This document shows positions 1-7,585 of a stretch of DNA of 10,495 nt, in pieces (positions within the stretch are counted from its first letter, which is position 1; every line of letters starts with the position of its first letter). A model generated the notes under the pieces. It was not told where the DNA came from and searched no databases. It saw nothing but the letters and a program-made list of their open reading frames with translations. A program made the translations under genes and the position numbers. Source of the stretch: Pelagophyceae sp. CCMP2097. Lineage: Eukaryota > Sar > Pelagophyceae. The stretch covers positions 49,437 through 59,931 of the forward strand of contig MU657412.1 of assembly GCA_026770575.1 (NCBI GenBank), read 5' to 3'.

Positions 1-517
1 TTTTGTCGGTGCGCGGCGCGCGGGCGTGGTACGGAGGCGTTAGCCTCGCCCTGCGTGTACCGCCGATCTGCATAGGAGTCGCCCACTGCACTCAACGCCA
101 ATTTCCGGAATATAAATTAAAACCCTCATGCCTCATGCCCGGCTCGTGGCGCGTGGCGTCAAAATGACGTCGACGCCGTCGAGGCGCTTTCCCTGCTTGT
201 GCGAGGTCAAATCACGTCCGGTGAGCGCGCGCGGCGCGGCCGTGCGTCCCACGCCGGGCCGCGGGGCCCATTTTATTTAGGTGTCGTACCCTCGGCTCCA
301 CCCTGGGCGACCCTCCCCCCACCCCAAAGCGCTCGCCCCCCCCGCAGGCGTCCTCCTCTGACCTTTCTCATAGGCTCGGGATGCTCAGACTCACCAAAGG
401 TACGTTACTTCCCCGTCCCGTTACTTCCCCGTCCCGTTTCTAGAAAAGAGGGACCGTCTCGGGTGAAAACCACTTGATCCAAGAAGCAGCCGAGACTGCA
501 CATCAAGGGGCGGGTGG
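1..517. other. Gene-free leading region
   Basis: I see no convincing coding region here. The open frames are Pro/Arg-rich and look like translations of GC-rich, C-tract-rich DNA (runs of C around 307-347). A TATA-like string, TATAAATTAAAA, begins near 111, with no recognisable gene after it. A small nested hairpin lies at 28-61 (outer GGTAC/GTACC, inner GAGGC/GCCTC). No function is assigned. Confidence 0.5.
404..435. repeat. 16-bp perfect tandem duplication
   Basis: The 16-mer GTTACTTCCCCGTCCC occurs twice back to back (404-419 and 420-435), followed by GTTTC, which begins a third copy. This is a simple local duplication just upstream of the first 13-bp minisatellite block. Confidence 0.9.
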
Positions 518-595
518 CTGTTTCAAGGTGCCGTCTCGAGGGGCCGTCTCCGATGGCTGTCTCGAGGTGCCGTCTCGAGGGGCCGTCTAAAGGGC
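518..595. repeat. 13-bp minisatellite, block A (six units)
   Basis: Six consecutive 13-bp units start at 518, 531, 544, 557, 570 and 583, with consensus CCGTCTCGAGGGG and variants such as CCGTCTAAAGGGC. The period is exact with no indels. The same unit recurs about 3 kb away at 3807-3922 and 4242-4404, so this is a dispersed minisatellite family rather than a single local expansion. The period is not a multiple of three, so open frames through it are not coding evidence. Confidence 0.9.
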
Positions 596-1052
596 AGTGG
601 AGAGAGGGCGGCGAAGAGACCGCATGAGGGCCCTTGAAGAGCCCTCCGGACCACAGCTGTTTCAAAGCCTCTAAAAGGCGGATTTCGTTTGAGAAATTAA
701 CCCGAAATTAAAAGGATTCAGAAAATGGGGTTGCTTGCTTAAAATCCACCCTGGGTGGGGCTGGCCCAATAGGGTATGCCCGCCGAATCGATGACAAAGA
801 CAGGCTACCAGGCCAAAAGGCTGTGGATGCCCATGCCTGTGGCGGTGGTTTGTGCGCATTGCGCTTGACCGCCCCGTGCAAGGAAGGGAGGCTAAACACT
901 TTGGCTCTTTGGTCGGTTTTGTCGGGGAAGCCTTGTGGGGGGCGAGTGGCGTCGGCGGCTTTATCATGGCCCTGACGGAGAAGTAGATATACCGTGTTCG
1001 GCCCAGCATGGCTGGGTCCTTTTCTCCGTTCAGTGCTTTTTTGCCTCCGGGC
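596..1052. other. Gene-free stretch
   Basis: No recognisable gene. The minus-strand open frames across this stretch have no domain or motif I recognise. A short hairpin (CCCAGC-ATG-GCTGGG) lies near 1005-1019. Confidence 0.4.
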
Positions 1053-1647
1053 TACAAGATGGTTTCGCCAAGAAACTGATTTTGCATTGCGCGTTTTTTT
1101 GGCAAAACTAAAGTGGGCATTGGGCTGAGCTTCCGGCGGCCGCGCACGCACCCCAAGGAAAAGTCCGCCAGAGCTCTACTTTAACCAAAGAGCGTCTTTT
1201 GCAAAAGTTACAGCGATCGAAAGATATAGACACCCTTTTTACATAAACACACACCACATAGTTTCTAAAAAAACGGCCACTTTTCTTAAAAAGAGAGAAG
1301 AAACGGCCCATTTTTTTAAAAATATGGGCCAACTGTAGCTTCTTGGTGACAGCCCCGGGCATTTTAGGTCAGGTATTTCGGTGGTTGCTCGACGTAGCCT
1401 TCTTACACACGGCCGTGCGCGGCCATCGGCGGTGGATGAACGAAAATCCGAGGTCTCCTTGGGTGGTAACGGCCCTCGCCAAAGTCGCCAAATCGATTTT
1501 CTCAGCCCATAGAAGACATGACAAAGTTCATCCGGCACGGCTGGAGGCGTCTCGGCGCGCTGCATGCGACCCCGGTATCTGTACCTCGAAAGACCGTTTC
1601 AAATTTGCCCAAAAAATACTTGACTTTCTTGGCGAAACCATCTTGTA
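1053..1647. repeat. 23-bp perfect inverted repeat pair, 549 bp apart
   Basis: The 23-mer beginning TACAAGATGGTTTCG at 1053-1075 is found as its exact reverse complement at 1625-1647. Both arms are followed internally by weaker similarity (a T-rich stretch, then GGCAAA), so the arms are probably two diverged copies of a longer dispersed sequence in opposite orientation. The interval could be a non-autonomous element with short inverted ends. I see no clear target duplication and no transposase, so this remains an inverted repeat of unknown origin. Confidence 0.75.
1271..1330. repeat. 30-bp A/T-rich tandem pair with palindromic end
   Basis: Two diverged copies of a 30-bp unit begin AAACGGCC at 1271 and 1301. 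The second copy ends in an imperfect palindrome at 1305-1330 with arms GGCCCAT/ATGGGCC around a T-run and A-run. The block lies between the arms of the 23-bp inverted repeat and is far more A/T-rich than its surroundings. Confidence 0.6.
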
Positions 1648-1672
1648 AGGTAGATAGTCTGCAAGACTTACA

Positions 1673-1706
1673 AATAAAAGGGGTGTGAGAAGAATTAAAA
1701 AAAAAA
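1673..1706 (+). promoter_or_regulatory. AATAAA followed by A10: possible retrocopy or polyadenylation trace
   Basis: AATAAA at 1673-1678 is followed, 18 bases later, by ten consecutive A residues (1697-1706). A genomic A-tract at this distance from a polyadenylation hexamer is the usual trace of a reverse-transcribed mRNA or a non-LTR element end. An open frame of 101 codons (1343-1648) ends 24 bases upstream of the hexamer, but I recognise nothing in it. Chance is a real alternative in A/T-rich sequence, and no flanking target duplication is evident. Confidence 0.3.
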
Positions 1707-1711
1707 CGTGC

Positions 1712-1820
1712 CCAGGAAGAGCATGTCACCGAGAGTCCCGCTCCATGCGCTATCTCATCGTATGTTGTGGAAACAACAGGTTGAGAGCAGGTCCAGGAAG
1801 AACATGTCACCGATGGTCCC
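1712..1820. repeat. 28-bp direct repeat pair
   Basis: A 28-bp sequence beginning CCAGGAAGAGCATGTCACCG (1712-1739) recurs at 1793-1820 with three mismatches, an offset of 81 bp. Between the copies is a small hairpin with arms TGTTG/CAACA. It may be two units of a diverged 81-bp tandem duplication. Confidence 0.8.
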
Positions 1821-1916
1821 AGGGCGTCGTCCATAGGTCGTTGGGGCGTGAACGCGAGAGCCGCACGAATTGTCAGCACAACATCCCTCGCCAACCCGGA
1901 TGCCGCACGATCGACA

Positions 1917-1976
1917 GCTGCGGGCCCGGCTGCGGGCCCGGCTGCGGGCCCGACTGCGGGCCCGGCTGCGGGCAGC
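1917..1976. repeat. 12-bp tandem repeat, five units
   Basis: The unit GCTGCGGGCCCG is repeated five times without indels (starts 1917, 1929, 1941, 1953, 1965; the fourth begins with A and the last is degenerate at its end). In one plus frame it reads Ala-Ala-Gly-Pro repeats, and that frame is the one that continues into the decayed transposon-like coding sequence downstream. The repeat itself is not evidence of coding. Confidence 0.9.
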
Positions 1977-2240
1977 GCTGGGTCCGCACGACGCCGTCTG
2001 GCGGCATGGGCACGAGCGGGTCCAGGCGGTGCAGGTCGAGGCCGAGCGCCGGGTCCGCGTTGCACCAGACGCCTAAGCAGTGAGGTAAAACGGCTGCAGG
2101 GAAAGGGCAAAACCGCCCCAGGGCCACGGGAGAGTTCGGGGTTTCGGGACTGCCCGGAGCACGTGCGCCTGGCTCCGGTGAACGAGGTCGCGAGGTGCGC
2201 CCGCGCTCAGGAGGACGAGGTGTGGCGCTTGAGGTTGTCA

Positions 2241-2785
2241 GGAGCAGTCATCGCTGTTGTTCTGGAACCACTCCAAGCGAGCTTATGCACCTCGCGCCGC
2301 GTGCTGACCAACGACGAAATCGAGACGCACTGCGGTCTGTGCGAGTCGGTGCCGCGGCGGCTGCGCTAGCTCGGCGCGAACCGCCAGATCAAGACGCACA
2401 TGGTCGAGTTCGAGGTGCCGCGGTTTGTGCGGTGCTGGTGCACCCTCGGGCTGTTTTGCGAAGACGCGTTCGAGAGCATCCACGCTCTGATGAACCGCAT
2501 GAAAATGCGATTCGCATGCATCCGCGACCGCCTGCGTCTGGGGGAATGGTTGAAAACTCTGGACCGCCACATTGCAAACGGAGTCGCGAGCGGTTTCCCG
2601 GCGCGCCTCAAAAGATACCCTAGGCGACCGCGTGAAGCGCGACAAGCTCAGGTTCGCGGCTCTCTGTCTTGAAGGAGAGCGCCAGCCTCATCGACGGTAT
2701 CACGGCAGAAGCGAGACGCGGCAAGTATGCAAAAAAGCCCAGGAAGGCCGACGCGACCGCCGCGGTGGCCGCGGCCGCCGCCTGA
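2241..2785 (+). pseudogene. Decayed transposable-element-type protein, C-terminal part
   Basis: The frame with codons starting at 2370 reads a protein-like stretch containing the motif EDAFESIHALMNRM (about 2460-2501), preceded by a hydrophobic/aromatic segment VPRFVRCWCTLGLFC and followed by RFACIRDRLRLGEWL. The pattern of acidic residues, then E-x-I-H and N, is familiar to me from C-termini of uncharacterised transposon-encoded proteins in protists and invertebrates; I cannot name the superfamily. The same frame upstream (LTNDEIETHCGLCESV) joins it through one in-frame TAG at 2367-2369. After about 2600 the protein-like signal moves to another frame (KRDKLRFAAL), then to a third, which reads SLIDGITAEARRGKYAKKP and ends at a TGA at 2783-2785 after an alanine run. 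One stop plus at least two frame changes indicate a dead copy. The 5' limit is uncertain. Confidence 0.55.
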
Positions 2786-2975
2786 AGTTTACGTCTCAAG
2801 TACACGCCTTATCTCATCATCGGACTGTCGAGGGGGGAAAGAGACCCGAGGTACCCCACCGTGCCGGCGCTTCAACGCTTCACAACCCAAAAATGCTTGG
2901 AGAGAACCTTTCTTCCTATCTCGAGCGGGTTTTCTTATAGGAATTATTCTATAGATTTCTAGAAGCGTCTCGAAG
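2786..2975. other. Gene-free stretch after the pseudogene
   Basis: I see no feature of note. Base composition drops towards A/T after 2930, leading into the large hairpin. Confidence 0.4.
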
Positions 2976-3100
2976 ATCGTAACTCGTCAGCGCGCGAGTA
3001 TAAGGTGTATCCGTTATAAGCAGTTATGCTCGTTATGCTCATAGCTACCATCCTGGCCTAGATGGGTACAGCTTATACTCCCGCGCTGACGAGTTACGGT
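2976..3100. repeat. Long inverted repeat / hairpin, 125 bp
   Basis: The arms 2978-3004 and 3072-3098 are reverse complements over 27 bases with one mismatch. Pairing continues inward after a single G/G mismatch (3005/3071) for seven more positions (3006-3012 with 3064-3070, including one G-U), leaving a loop of about 51 bases that contains a 9-bp tandem repeat GTTATGCTC. A transcript from either strand would fold into a stem of about 34 base pairs. It could be a small foldback or MITE-like element, or a small-RNA precursor. There is no adjacent gene to explain it. Confidence 0.85.
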
Positions 3101-3331
3101 GCAAAGAGTCAAAGTTGGAGGCGTATCTCACCAAGGAGACGCGCCTCTTGCAAAATTTTCTTACCAAACTATGCAATGCCTACGGACCCGCTCGATCCCG
3201 CGAGGGGCCTCCGATTCGCCATGGGGGGGCGCGTGCTGTAGCCGGGAAGTTGAGGACTTTTCCCGACTTTTCTGAGAATCGCCAAAAACGAAATCCACCT
3301 CAGGCTTTAAAACAGCTGCGGGACGCTCCCC
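3101..3331. other. Gene-free stretch
   Basis: A 96-codon open frame (3115-3405) crosses this stretch but has no recognisable domain and runs into tandem repeat, so I do not call it a gene. A minor inverted repeat GAGGCG/CGCCTC lies at 3119-3148. Confidence 0.35.
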
Positions 3332-3402
3332 TGCAAGGCCTCTTTCGCGACCACTTGCAAGGCCTCTGCGCGGTCACTTGCAAGGTCTCTTTCAAGGGCC
3401 CT
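3332..3402. repeat. 23/24-bp tandem repeat, three units
   Basis: Units beginning TGCAAGG start at 3332, 3356 and 3379 (periods 24 and 23). The first two share TGCAAGGCCTCT exactly and the third differs by one base in that stretch. The block lies immediately upstream of the 12-bp repeat region. Confidence 0.8.
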
Positions 3403-3459
3403 TAACCGTTCCTCACACGGGATGCCATTTGGTTTGATAGTCCGAGGGGGTCCTGCCCG

Positions 3460-3717
3460 AGCGACCGTCTGAGCGACCGACCGAGAACCCGCCCAGGGGA
3501 CGTTGTAGAGAGGCCGCAGTCGAGGGACCGGCAGCCGAGTAGCCGTCCAAAGGACCGTCGAGAAACCGCCGTCAAAGCGACCGCTACAGAGGTCTCGTCG
3601 AGGGACCCTAAAAGGAACTGTCCAAAGGAACAAGGGCCCGCCCAAGCGACCGTCCAAGGGACCGTCCGAGCCTCTCGAGGGGGCGTCTCAAGGCGTCGTT
3701 TCGAATGGATGTCGAAA
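3460..3717. repeat. Degenerate 12-bp minisatellite, block B
   Basis: Imperfect units of the type CCGTCCAAAGGA and CCGTCCAAGCGA recur through this region with frequent small indels, ending in 13-bp-type units (GCGTCTCAAGGCG, TCGTTTCGAATGG) at about 3682-3707. The block includes the first copy of a 45-bp segment (3493-3537) that recurs at 4071-4115. It looks like an older, more decayed version of the array at 3807-4080. Confidence 0.7.
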
Positions 3718-4115
3718 GCAGGGTCGCCGCGTGGGGTATGGGCTTATGGGGTCCAGCTTACCCAATATGGGGTATGGGGCAACGTCCGTCTCAACGTCCC
3801 CAGGCGCCGATTCGAGTGCCGTTTCGAGGCACCGTCTCGAGGGGCCGGCTCGAGGCGCCGATTCGAATTGCCGTCTAAAGGGGCGTCTCGAGGGGCCGTC
3901 TAAAGGCACTGTCTCGAATAGGCGCCTCCAGGGACCGTCCACGGAACAGTCGAAAGGAAGTGTCCAAAGGACCGCCCGAGGGATCGTCAAAAGGACCGCC
4001 GAAGGGATCGTCCAAGCGACCGTCCAAGCGACCGTCCGAGCGACCGCCCGAGGGACCTTCCGAGCGACCTCCAGGGGACGTCGCAGAAAGGCTGCAGTCG
4101 AGGGACCGGCAGCCG
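3493..4115. repeat. 45-bp direct repeat pair marking a larger duplication
   Basis: Positions 3493-3537 and 4071-4115 match at 41 of 45 bases in the same orientation, 578 bp apart. Each lies at a comparable place relative to 12-bp repeat units. This suggests that a block of minisatellite plus flanking unique sequence was duplicated, and not only the short unit. Confidence 0.8.
3807..4080. repeat. 13-bp units passing into 12-bp units, block C
   Basis: From 3807 to 3922 the units are essentially 13 bp (CCGTTTCGAGGCA, CCGTCTCGAGGGG, CCGTCTAAAGGGG). From about 3923 they become 12 bp, and nine consecutive exact 12-bp units run from 3960 to 4067 (for example CCGTCCAAGCGA, CCGCCCGAGGGA). The two unit types are clearly related by loss or gain of one base and a few substitutions. 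In one plus frame the 12-bp part reads Ser-Lys-Arg-Pro-like repeats; I treat this as a by-product of the period. Confidence 0.9.
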
Positions 4116-4228
4116 CATCGTAAAGGTCTTGAGCGCCCGCCGACTTGCTCAAGTCGCACCGCACCAGACGCTGCGCATGCACTCCGCCAACTGCAAGCGT
4201 ACAACGCCGATTTCGATGGCGACGGCCT

Positions 4229-4404
4229 ATTGTCTAAGGGACCGTCTCGAGGGGCCGTCTAAAGGCGCCGTCTCGAATGGCCGTCTCCATGGGCCATCTC
4301 AAGGTGCCGTTTCGAATGACCATCGAAAGGGGCCGTCTCGACTCGGAGGGGACGTCTCCGGGGGGCGTTTCGAATGGCTGTCCCAAGGGGTTGTCTCCGG
4401 GGCC
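4229..4404. repeat. 13-bp minisatellite, block D
   Basis: Thirteen-bp units start at 4242, 4255, 4268, 4281, 4294, 4307, 4320, 4333, 4352, 4365, 4378 and 4391. The unit at 4333 carries a 6-bp insertion; a further, offset unit precedes the array at 4229. The consensus is CCGTCTCGARGGG with frequent TTTCGAATGG variants, as in the block at 518-595. The array ends about 240 bp from the 3' end of the minus-strand gene. Confidence 0.9.
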
Positions 4405-4644
4405 CTTTACCTGCGATAGAGTCGGAAGAAGGGTGGATTATAAGTAGAAGGGGTTGGATGTACACTATTCGTGCAAAAGTGCCGTGGCCGAGCGGTTCCA
4501 AACAGCAATCGGCGCGCCGGCGCCTCTGGTTTCGAGGAGTGTTGCTCGCGGTTGGGCGGGTTTACGGGTGGACGGTGCGCCGCCTTTCGCAGGACGACTC
4601 GGCCCAAACGTCCTCAGCGCGACGGGCCGGGCCACGCGTCCGAG
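4405..4644. other. 3' flank of the minus-strand gene
   Basis: This is the region downstream of the predicted stop of the minus-strand gene, presumably holding its 3' untranslated region. I see no AATAAA on the minus strand. No separate gene is recognisable. Confidence 0.35.
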
Positions 4645-7585
4645 CTAGGCGCACGACGCGGCGCAGGCCGAGGCCTAGAGGGCAAGACTCGAGGGCAAGA
4701 CTCTAAGGCATGCTCTAGGAACGACACAGGGCAGACCTATCGGATCCGTCGTCGCAATGCCACCCAGCCCTTGTCCTAGAATGCCGACTCACGGCCGCCA
4801 CGTTTTCCGAATTGAACTTGCCGCAGCGCGTCTCGGGATGGATGGCCACCTAGGATTTCAGAGTGTTTGAGAGTGTCACACGGTTCGAGAGTATTCCAAA
4901 AGGTTCGATAGTACGGTCCACATGCTCGAACGTACCCAATGGCAGTCCTTTTCAGCGTTGCCGCGCTTGCGCCACGACGGACTGTCGCCGGCGCGGACGG
5001 CAAGCGAGCAAGATTCGGGGCAGGCGGAGGCCTAGGGTCGTAGTGACGGAAGAGTACGCAAAAAGAAGGAAGCGTTTGCAACGTCAAAAACTCACCGCCA
5101 CCACGTCTTCTGCGCTGACGGCGCCGCAGCGCTTCGCCGCGTCGATAGCCACCTAGGAACGGGCGGCGTGTTTTCAGGGTTGGGTTTCCGACGAGCGTCA
5201 GAGGAGCGTACCCAGGCGCAGCCTTTTTCTAAATTGCCGTTTTTGAACCACGTCAAACTGTCGCCGCCCGCCAAACTGTCGCCGCCGCAGGCCTCGCACG
5301 CCGCCGAGGCCATCGCGCCGTCTTGCCCGAGGCGGGCGCAGCGCGCGGTTTTCTCCGAGACCCAGGCGCAATCTTTCGAAGGCTTTTTCGGCAAATGCCA
5401 AGTCTCCGACTCCGCCACCGCCGTCGGCGTCGGCGTCGGCAGCGTCGTGGGCGTCGGCTTGGCGTCGTCGCGCGTCGTCGGCTGCGGCGTCGGCGTGGCG
5501 GCCCGCGTTGTCGGAGTTTCCAAAAGATTCAAGCAAGTATAGATCACCTCCTCTTCGTCCGGCCGCTTCGCCTTGACCGTCGGCTGAAACGTCGGCGCGC
5601 CAGCCAGGTGCGTCGATTCGAGGAATGATAAAGACGGTTTCGGTATAATCCAAGCCTTCTCCACATCCAGCTTGGCCAAGTTTATTAACAGCTCGTTTTC
5701 GGAAGCCAACGCCTTCTTCTTACACGCCGTATCCATCACGCCCTCCTCAACGGCCTTCACGAGCCCGGCCTTGACTCTGGAGACGTCTTCCGTGGTCGAT
5801 AAAGCGGTAACCCTGGCGACCATCTCAGTCTCACAGGAGAGCAACGACCGCCGGCGCCGCGTCTCCGCCAGCTCGAGAAAAACGGTGACGCCCGACAGCT
5901 CCTCGACCGCGTCAGCGATGCCGTGGGCGAGGGCGGTGGAGAAGTCGTTGACAAAAGTTTTATCGTTCATAATGTAAACAAATAGGTCAACGCTAAGAAT
6001 CGTCTCCATCAAATACGCCTCCGAAGGCGCAATCGTCGGCTGGAGCGTCGGCGTCGGCTCGTTTCGAGTTATAGGCGTGGGCAACAGGTTGAGGCACGTA
6101 TGGATCACTTCGTCCTCCGACATCACCAAAGTCGTCGGCTGCCACGTCGACGCTCCTGCCAGACGCGTCGAGGATAAGAATAACAGCGACGGCGCCGGGA
6201 TGATCCATGCTTTGCGGGTATCCTGCGCGGCGAGATTGACTAAAAGTTGATTACTAGACGATAAAGCATTTCTCTTGCACGCAGCTTCCATCACGCCCTC
6301 CTCAACAGCCTGAACCAGGCCCGCCTCAACCTTTGCGATTTCGCCGGTGGACGATAATGCGGTAATGCGGGCGACCATCGAAGTCTCACAGGATAGCAAA
6401 GAACGTCTGCGAGTATCCGCCAAGGAGAGATCCACAGAAACACCCGTCAAAGATCCGACGGATTCGGCAATGCCGCGGGCGAGGGCGGTGGAGAAGTCGT
6501 GGACGAAGGCCGAATCGTGGAAGATGTAAACAAACAAGTCGACGGAAAGCATCGTCTCGATGAGATAACCCGCCTCAGCCACGCGAAGCGCCGGCGGCAG
6601 CGAGACGGTCTCGTCGTCAGAATCGGGCGGGGCGTCCGTTTGCCGAATGGCCGTCGGCGCCGGCCGCGGGACGAACGTCGGGGCTGAAGGCGCGGGGGCG
6701 TGCGTCGGCGTCGGAGCGTTTTCAGGCGAAGGGGCGAACGGCTGCGGGCTGAGTCGGCGCGAGGCGGGGGAAATGGCAGTGGCGATGGCGAGCGCGGGCG
6801 TCGGCGATTCGGCGGGTGCGAGGGGCGCCGGTTCGGCAAGATCGGTTTCCGAAAGCGTGCGCGAATTTTGCACTGGCAGCGTCCGAGATTTCGGCCGCGT
6901 CGGAGGAGGCTGCCACTGTCGCGTCGGCATGTTCGTCGTCGCGGCCGCTCTCCTCGCCGCCGCCGTCGTGGTAGCGCGGGCGCGGAGCGTCTGGCCGAGA
7001 TCACGATGTAAGCCGAAATAGTTCAGCGTTGACGGCGAAACACGCCACTCGCACGGATCCGCGGCACCCGGAACGCCCGCGCCGTCCGCGGCACCCAGCT
7101 CACCGACAGACTTGCGGACGAGCGTGCCGGTGCGGAGGAGCGGGTCTGGGAAGCATCCGGCGATAGAGGCGTCGGTGACGCAGTCTTGGGGTTCACCGGG
7201 GACGATCGATCCGCCGAGGCAAACGTCTGATGAACCAAAATCGTAGAAAGAGTCGCATCTCTGCAGCACCGCCGGCGACGCCGTCGGGGCGCAGAAGACG
7301 AAGGCGGCTCCTGCTTTCAGCAAAGAGTTGGCCGGGAAGGGTTGGTTCTTTTTCGTCGTAGTCACCGTCGCTGTCGGCGTCGAACCCCAAAGCGCAAACT
7401 GGGAGAGATCCACGTCCAAGGCGCCTAAGCGGCGAGAATGACTTCCATGCGGGAGACAAAGGTTGGGACTTGCCGGAGTTGTGGATTTCGAGGTGACTTC
7501 CTTCGGAGTACTCGGAGAAGAAGAGCGCCGCCTCCATTTCCGGAAGCGCCAGCGCGACCCAGGCCAGCGCGCGCATCGCGCGCAT
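4645..7585 (-). CDS. Secreted multidomain protein: lamin-tail-like domain, two 184-residue modules, three four-Cys modules (six exons)
   Basis: The spliced model joins 7585-7474, 7424-5212, 5152-5096, 5031-4936, 4849-4793 and 4674-4645 and gives about 854 residues. The ATG at 7585 puts a short signal peptide first (MRAMR, then a hydrophobic ALAWVALAL core, likely cut near MEA). Residues about 21-175 look like a lamin tail domain (SEYSEGSHLEIHNSG, LDVDLSQFAL, TLVRKSVG, CEWRVSP), which in secreted algal proteins is a presumed binding or scaffold fold. A Pro/Thr/Ala-rich linker follows to about 320. Two tandem modules (period 184; SVDLFVY at about 331 and 515; RRSLLSCET; KAWIIP) are roughly two-thirds identical by eye. 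After another Pro/Thr linker come three modules of pattern C-x-W-V, R-C, A-C, C at residues 723-750, 773-802 and 824-853. Length and domains are inferred from sequence; the biochemical role is unknown. An extracellular or cell-surface location is the likeliest reading. No catalytic motif is visible. Confidence 0.8.
4675..4792 (-). other. Intron 5, 118 nt
   Basis: Donor GTGAGT, acceptor TCTAG before G, phase 0 between Ala codons, equal in position to intron 3. The last exon encodes ASACAASCA and a TAG stop (4647-4645), completing Cys module 3 and ending the protein. Confidence 0.82.
4850..4935 (-). other. Intron 4, 86 nt
   Basis: Donor GTACGT, acceptor CCTAG before G, phase 0 between Trp and Val of the third C-x-W-V-type motif (KDCHW | VAI). 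Position and phase equal those of intron 2. Confidence 0.88.
5032..5095 (-). other. Intron 3, 64 nt
   Basis: Donor GTGAGT, acceptor CCTAG before G, phase 0 between two alanine codons. The in-frame TGA that would end the open frame at 5092 lies in the donor itself. Splicing leads directly into ASACPESC, the second half of Cys module 2, and then DSPSW, which matches DSLTW in the segment between modules 1 and 2. Confidence 0.88.
5153..5211 (-). other. Intron 2, 59 nt
   Basis: Donor GTACGC, acceptor CCTAG before G, phase 0 between the Trp and Val of the second C-x-W-V motif. Without removal the frame continues into Arg/Pro-rich sequence with no module. With removal the RC motif of the second Cys module (AAKRCG) appears at the expected spacing. 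Confidence 0.85.
7425..7473 (-). other. Intron 1 (GC-AG), 49 nt
   Basis: The lamin-tail sequence changes frame between LEIHNSG and LDVDLSQFAL. Removing 7473-7425 (donor GCAAGT, acceptor CTTAG before G) joins them in phase at a glycine codon and restores the usual domain order. The nearby GT at 7469 would put the downstream exon out of frame, so a GC donor is preferred. Confidence 0.7.

Noticed and set aside
1502..2110. Minus-strand 202-codon open frame
   Set aside because: It is Pro/Ala/Arg-rich, crosses tandem repeats, and overlaps frames of similar length on the other strand. No domain is recognisable.
3960..4262. Plus-strand frame with Ser-Lys-Arg-Pro repeats
   Set aside because: The open frame is forced by a 12-bp tandem repeat without stops. 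It is not independent evidence of coding.
518..4404. CRISPR-like regular repeats
   Set aside because: The units are directly contiguous 12-13 bp tandem repeats without spacers, in a eukaryotic context.
4485..4537. tRNA-like A box (TGGCCGAGCGG) followed by a B-box-like GGTTTCGAGG
   Set aside because: No acceptor stem can be paired, the anticodon arm does not form and the B box has an extra base. It lies in the 3' flank of a gene on the other strand. It could be a SINE-like relic, but the evidence is too weak to call.
5757..6208. Other open frames on both strands within the large gene
   Set aside because: They are shadows of the real frame, which shows duplicated modules and domain similarity in one frame only.
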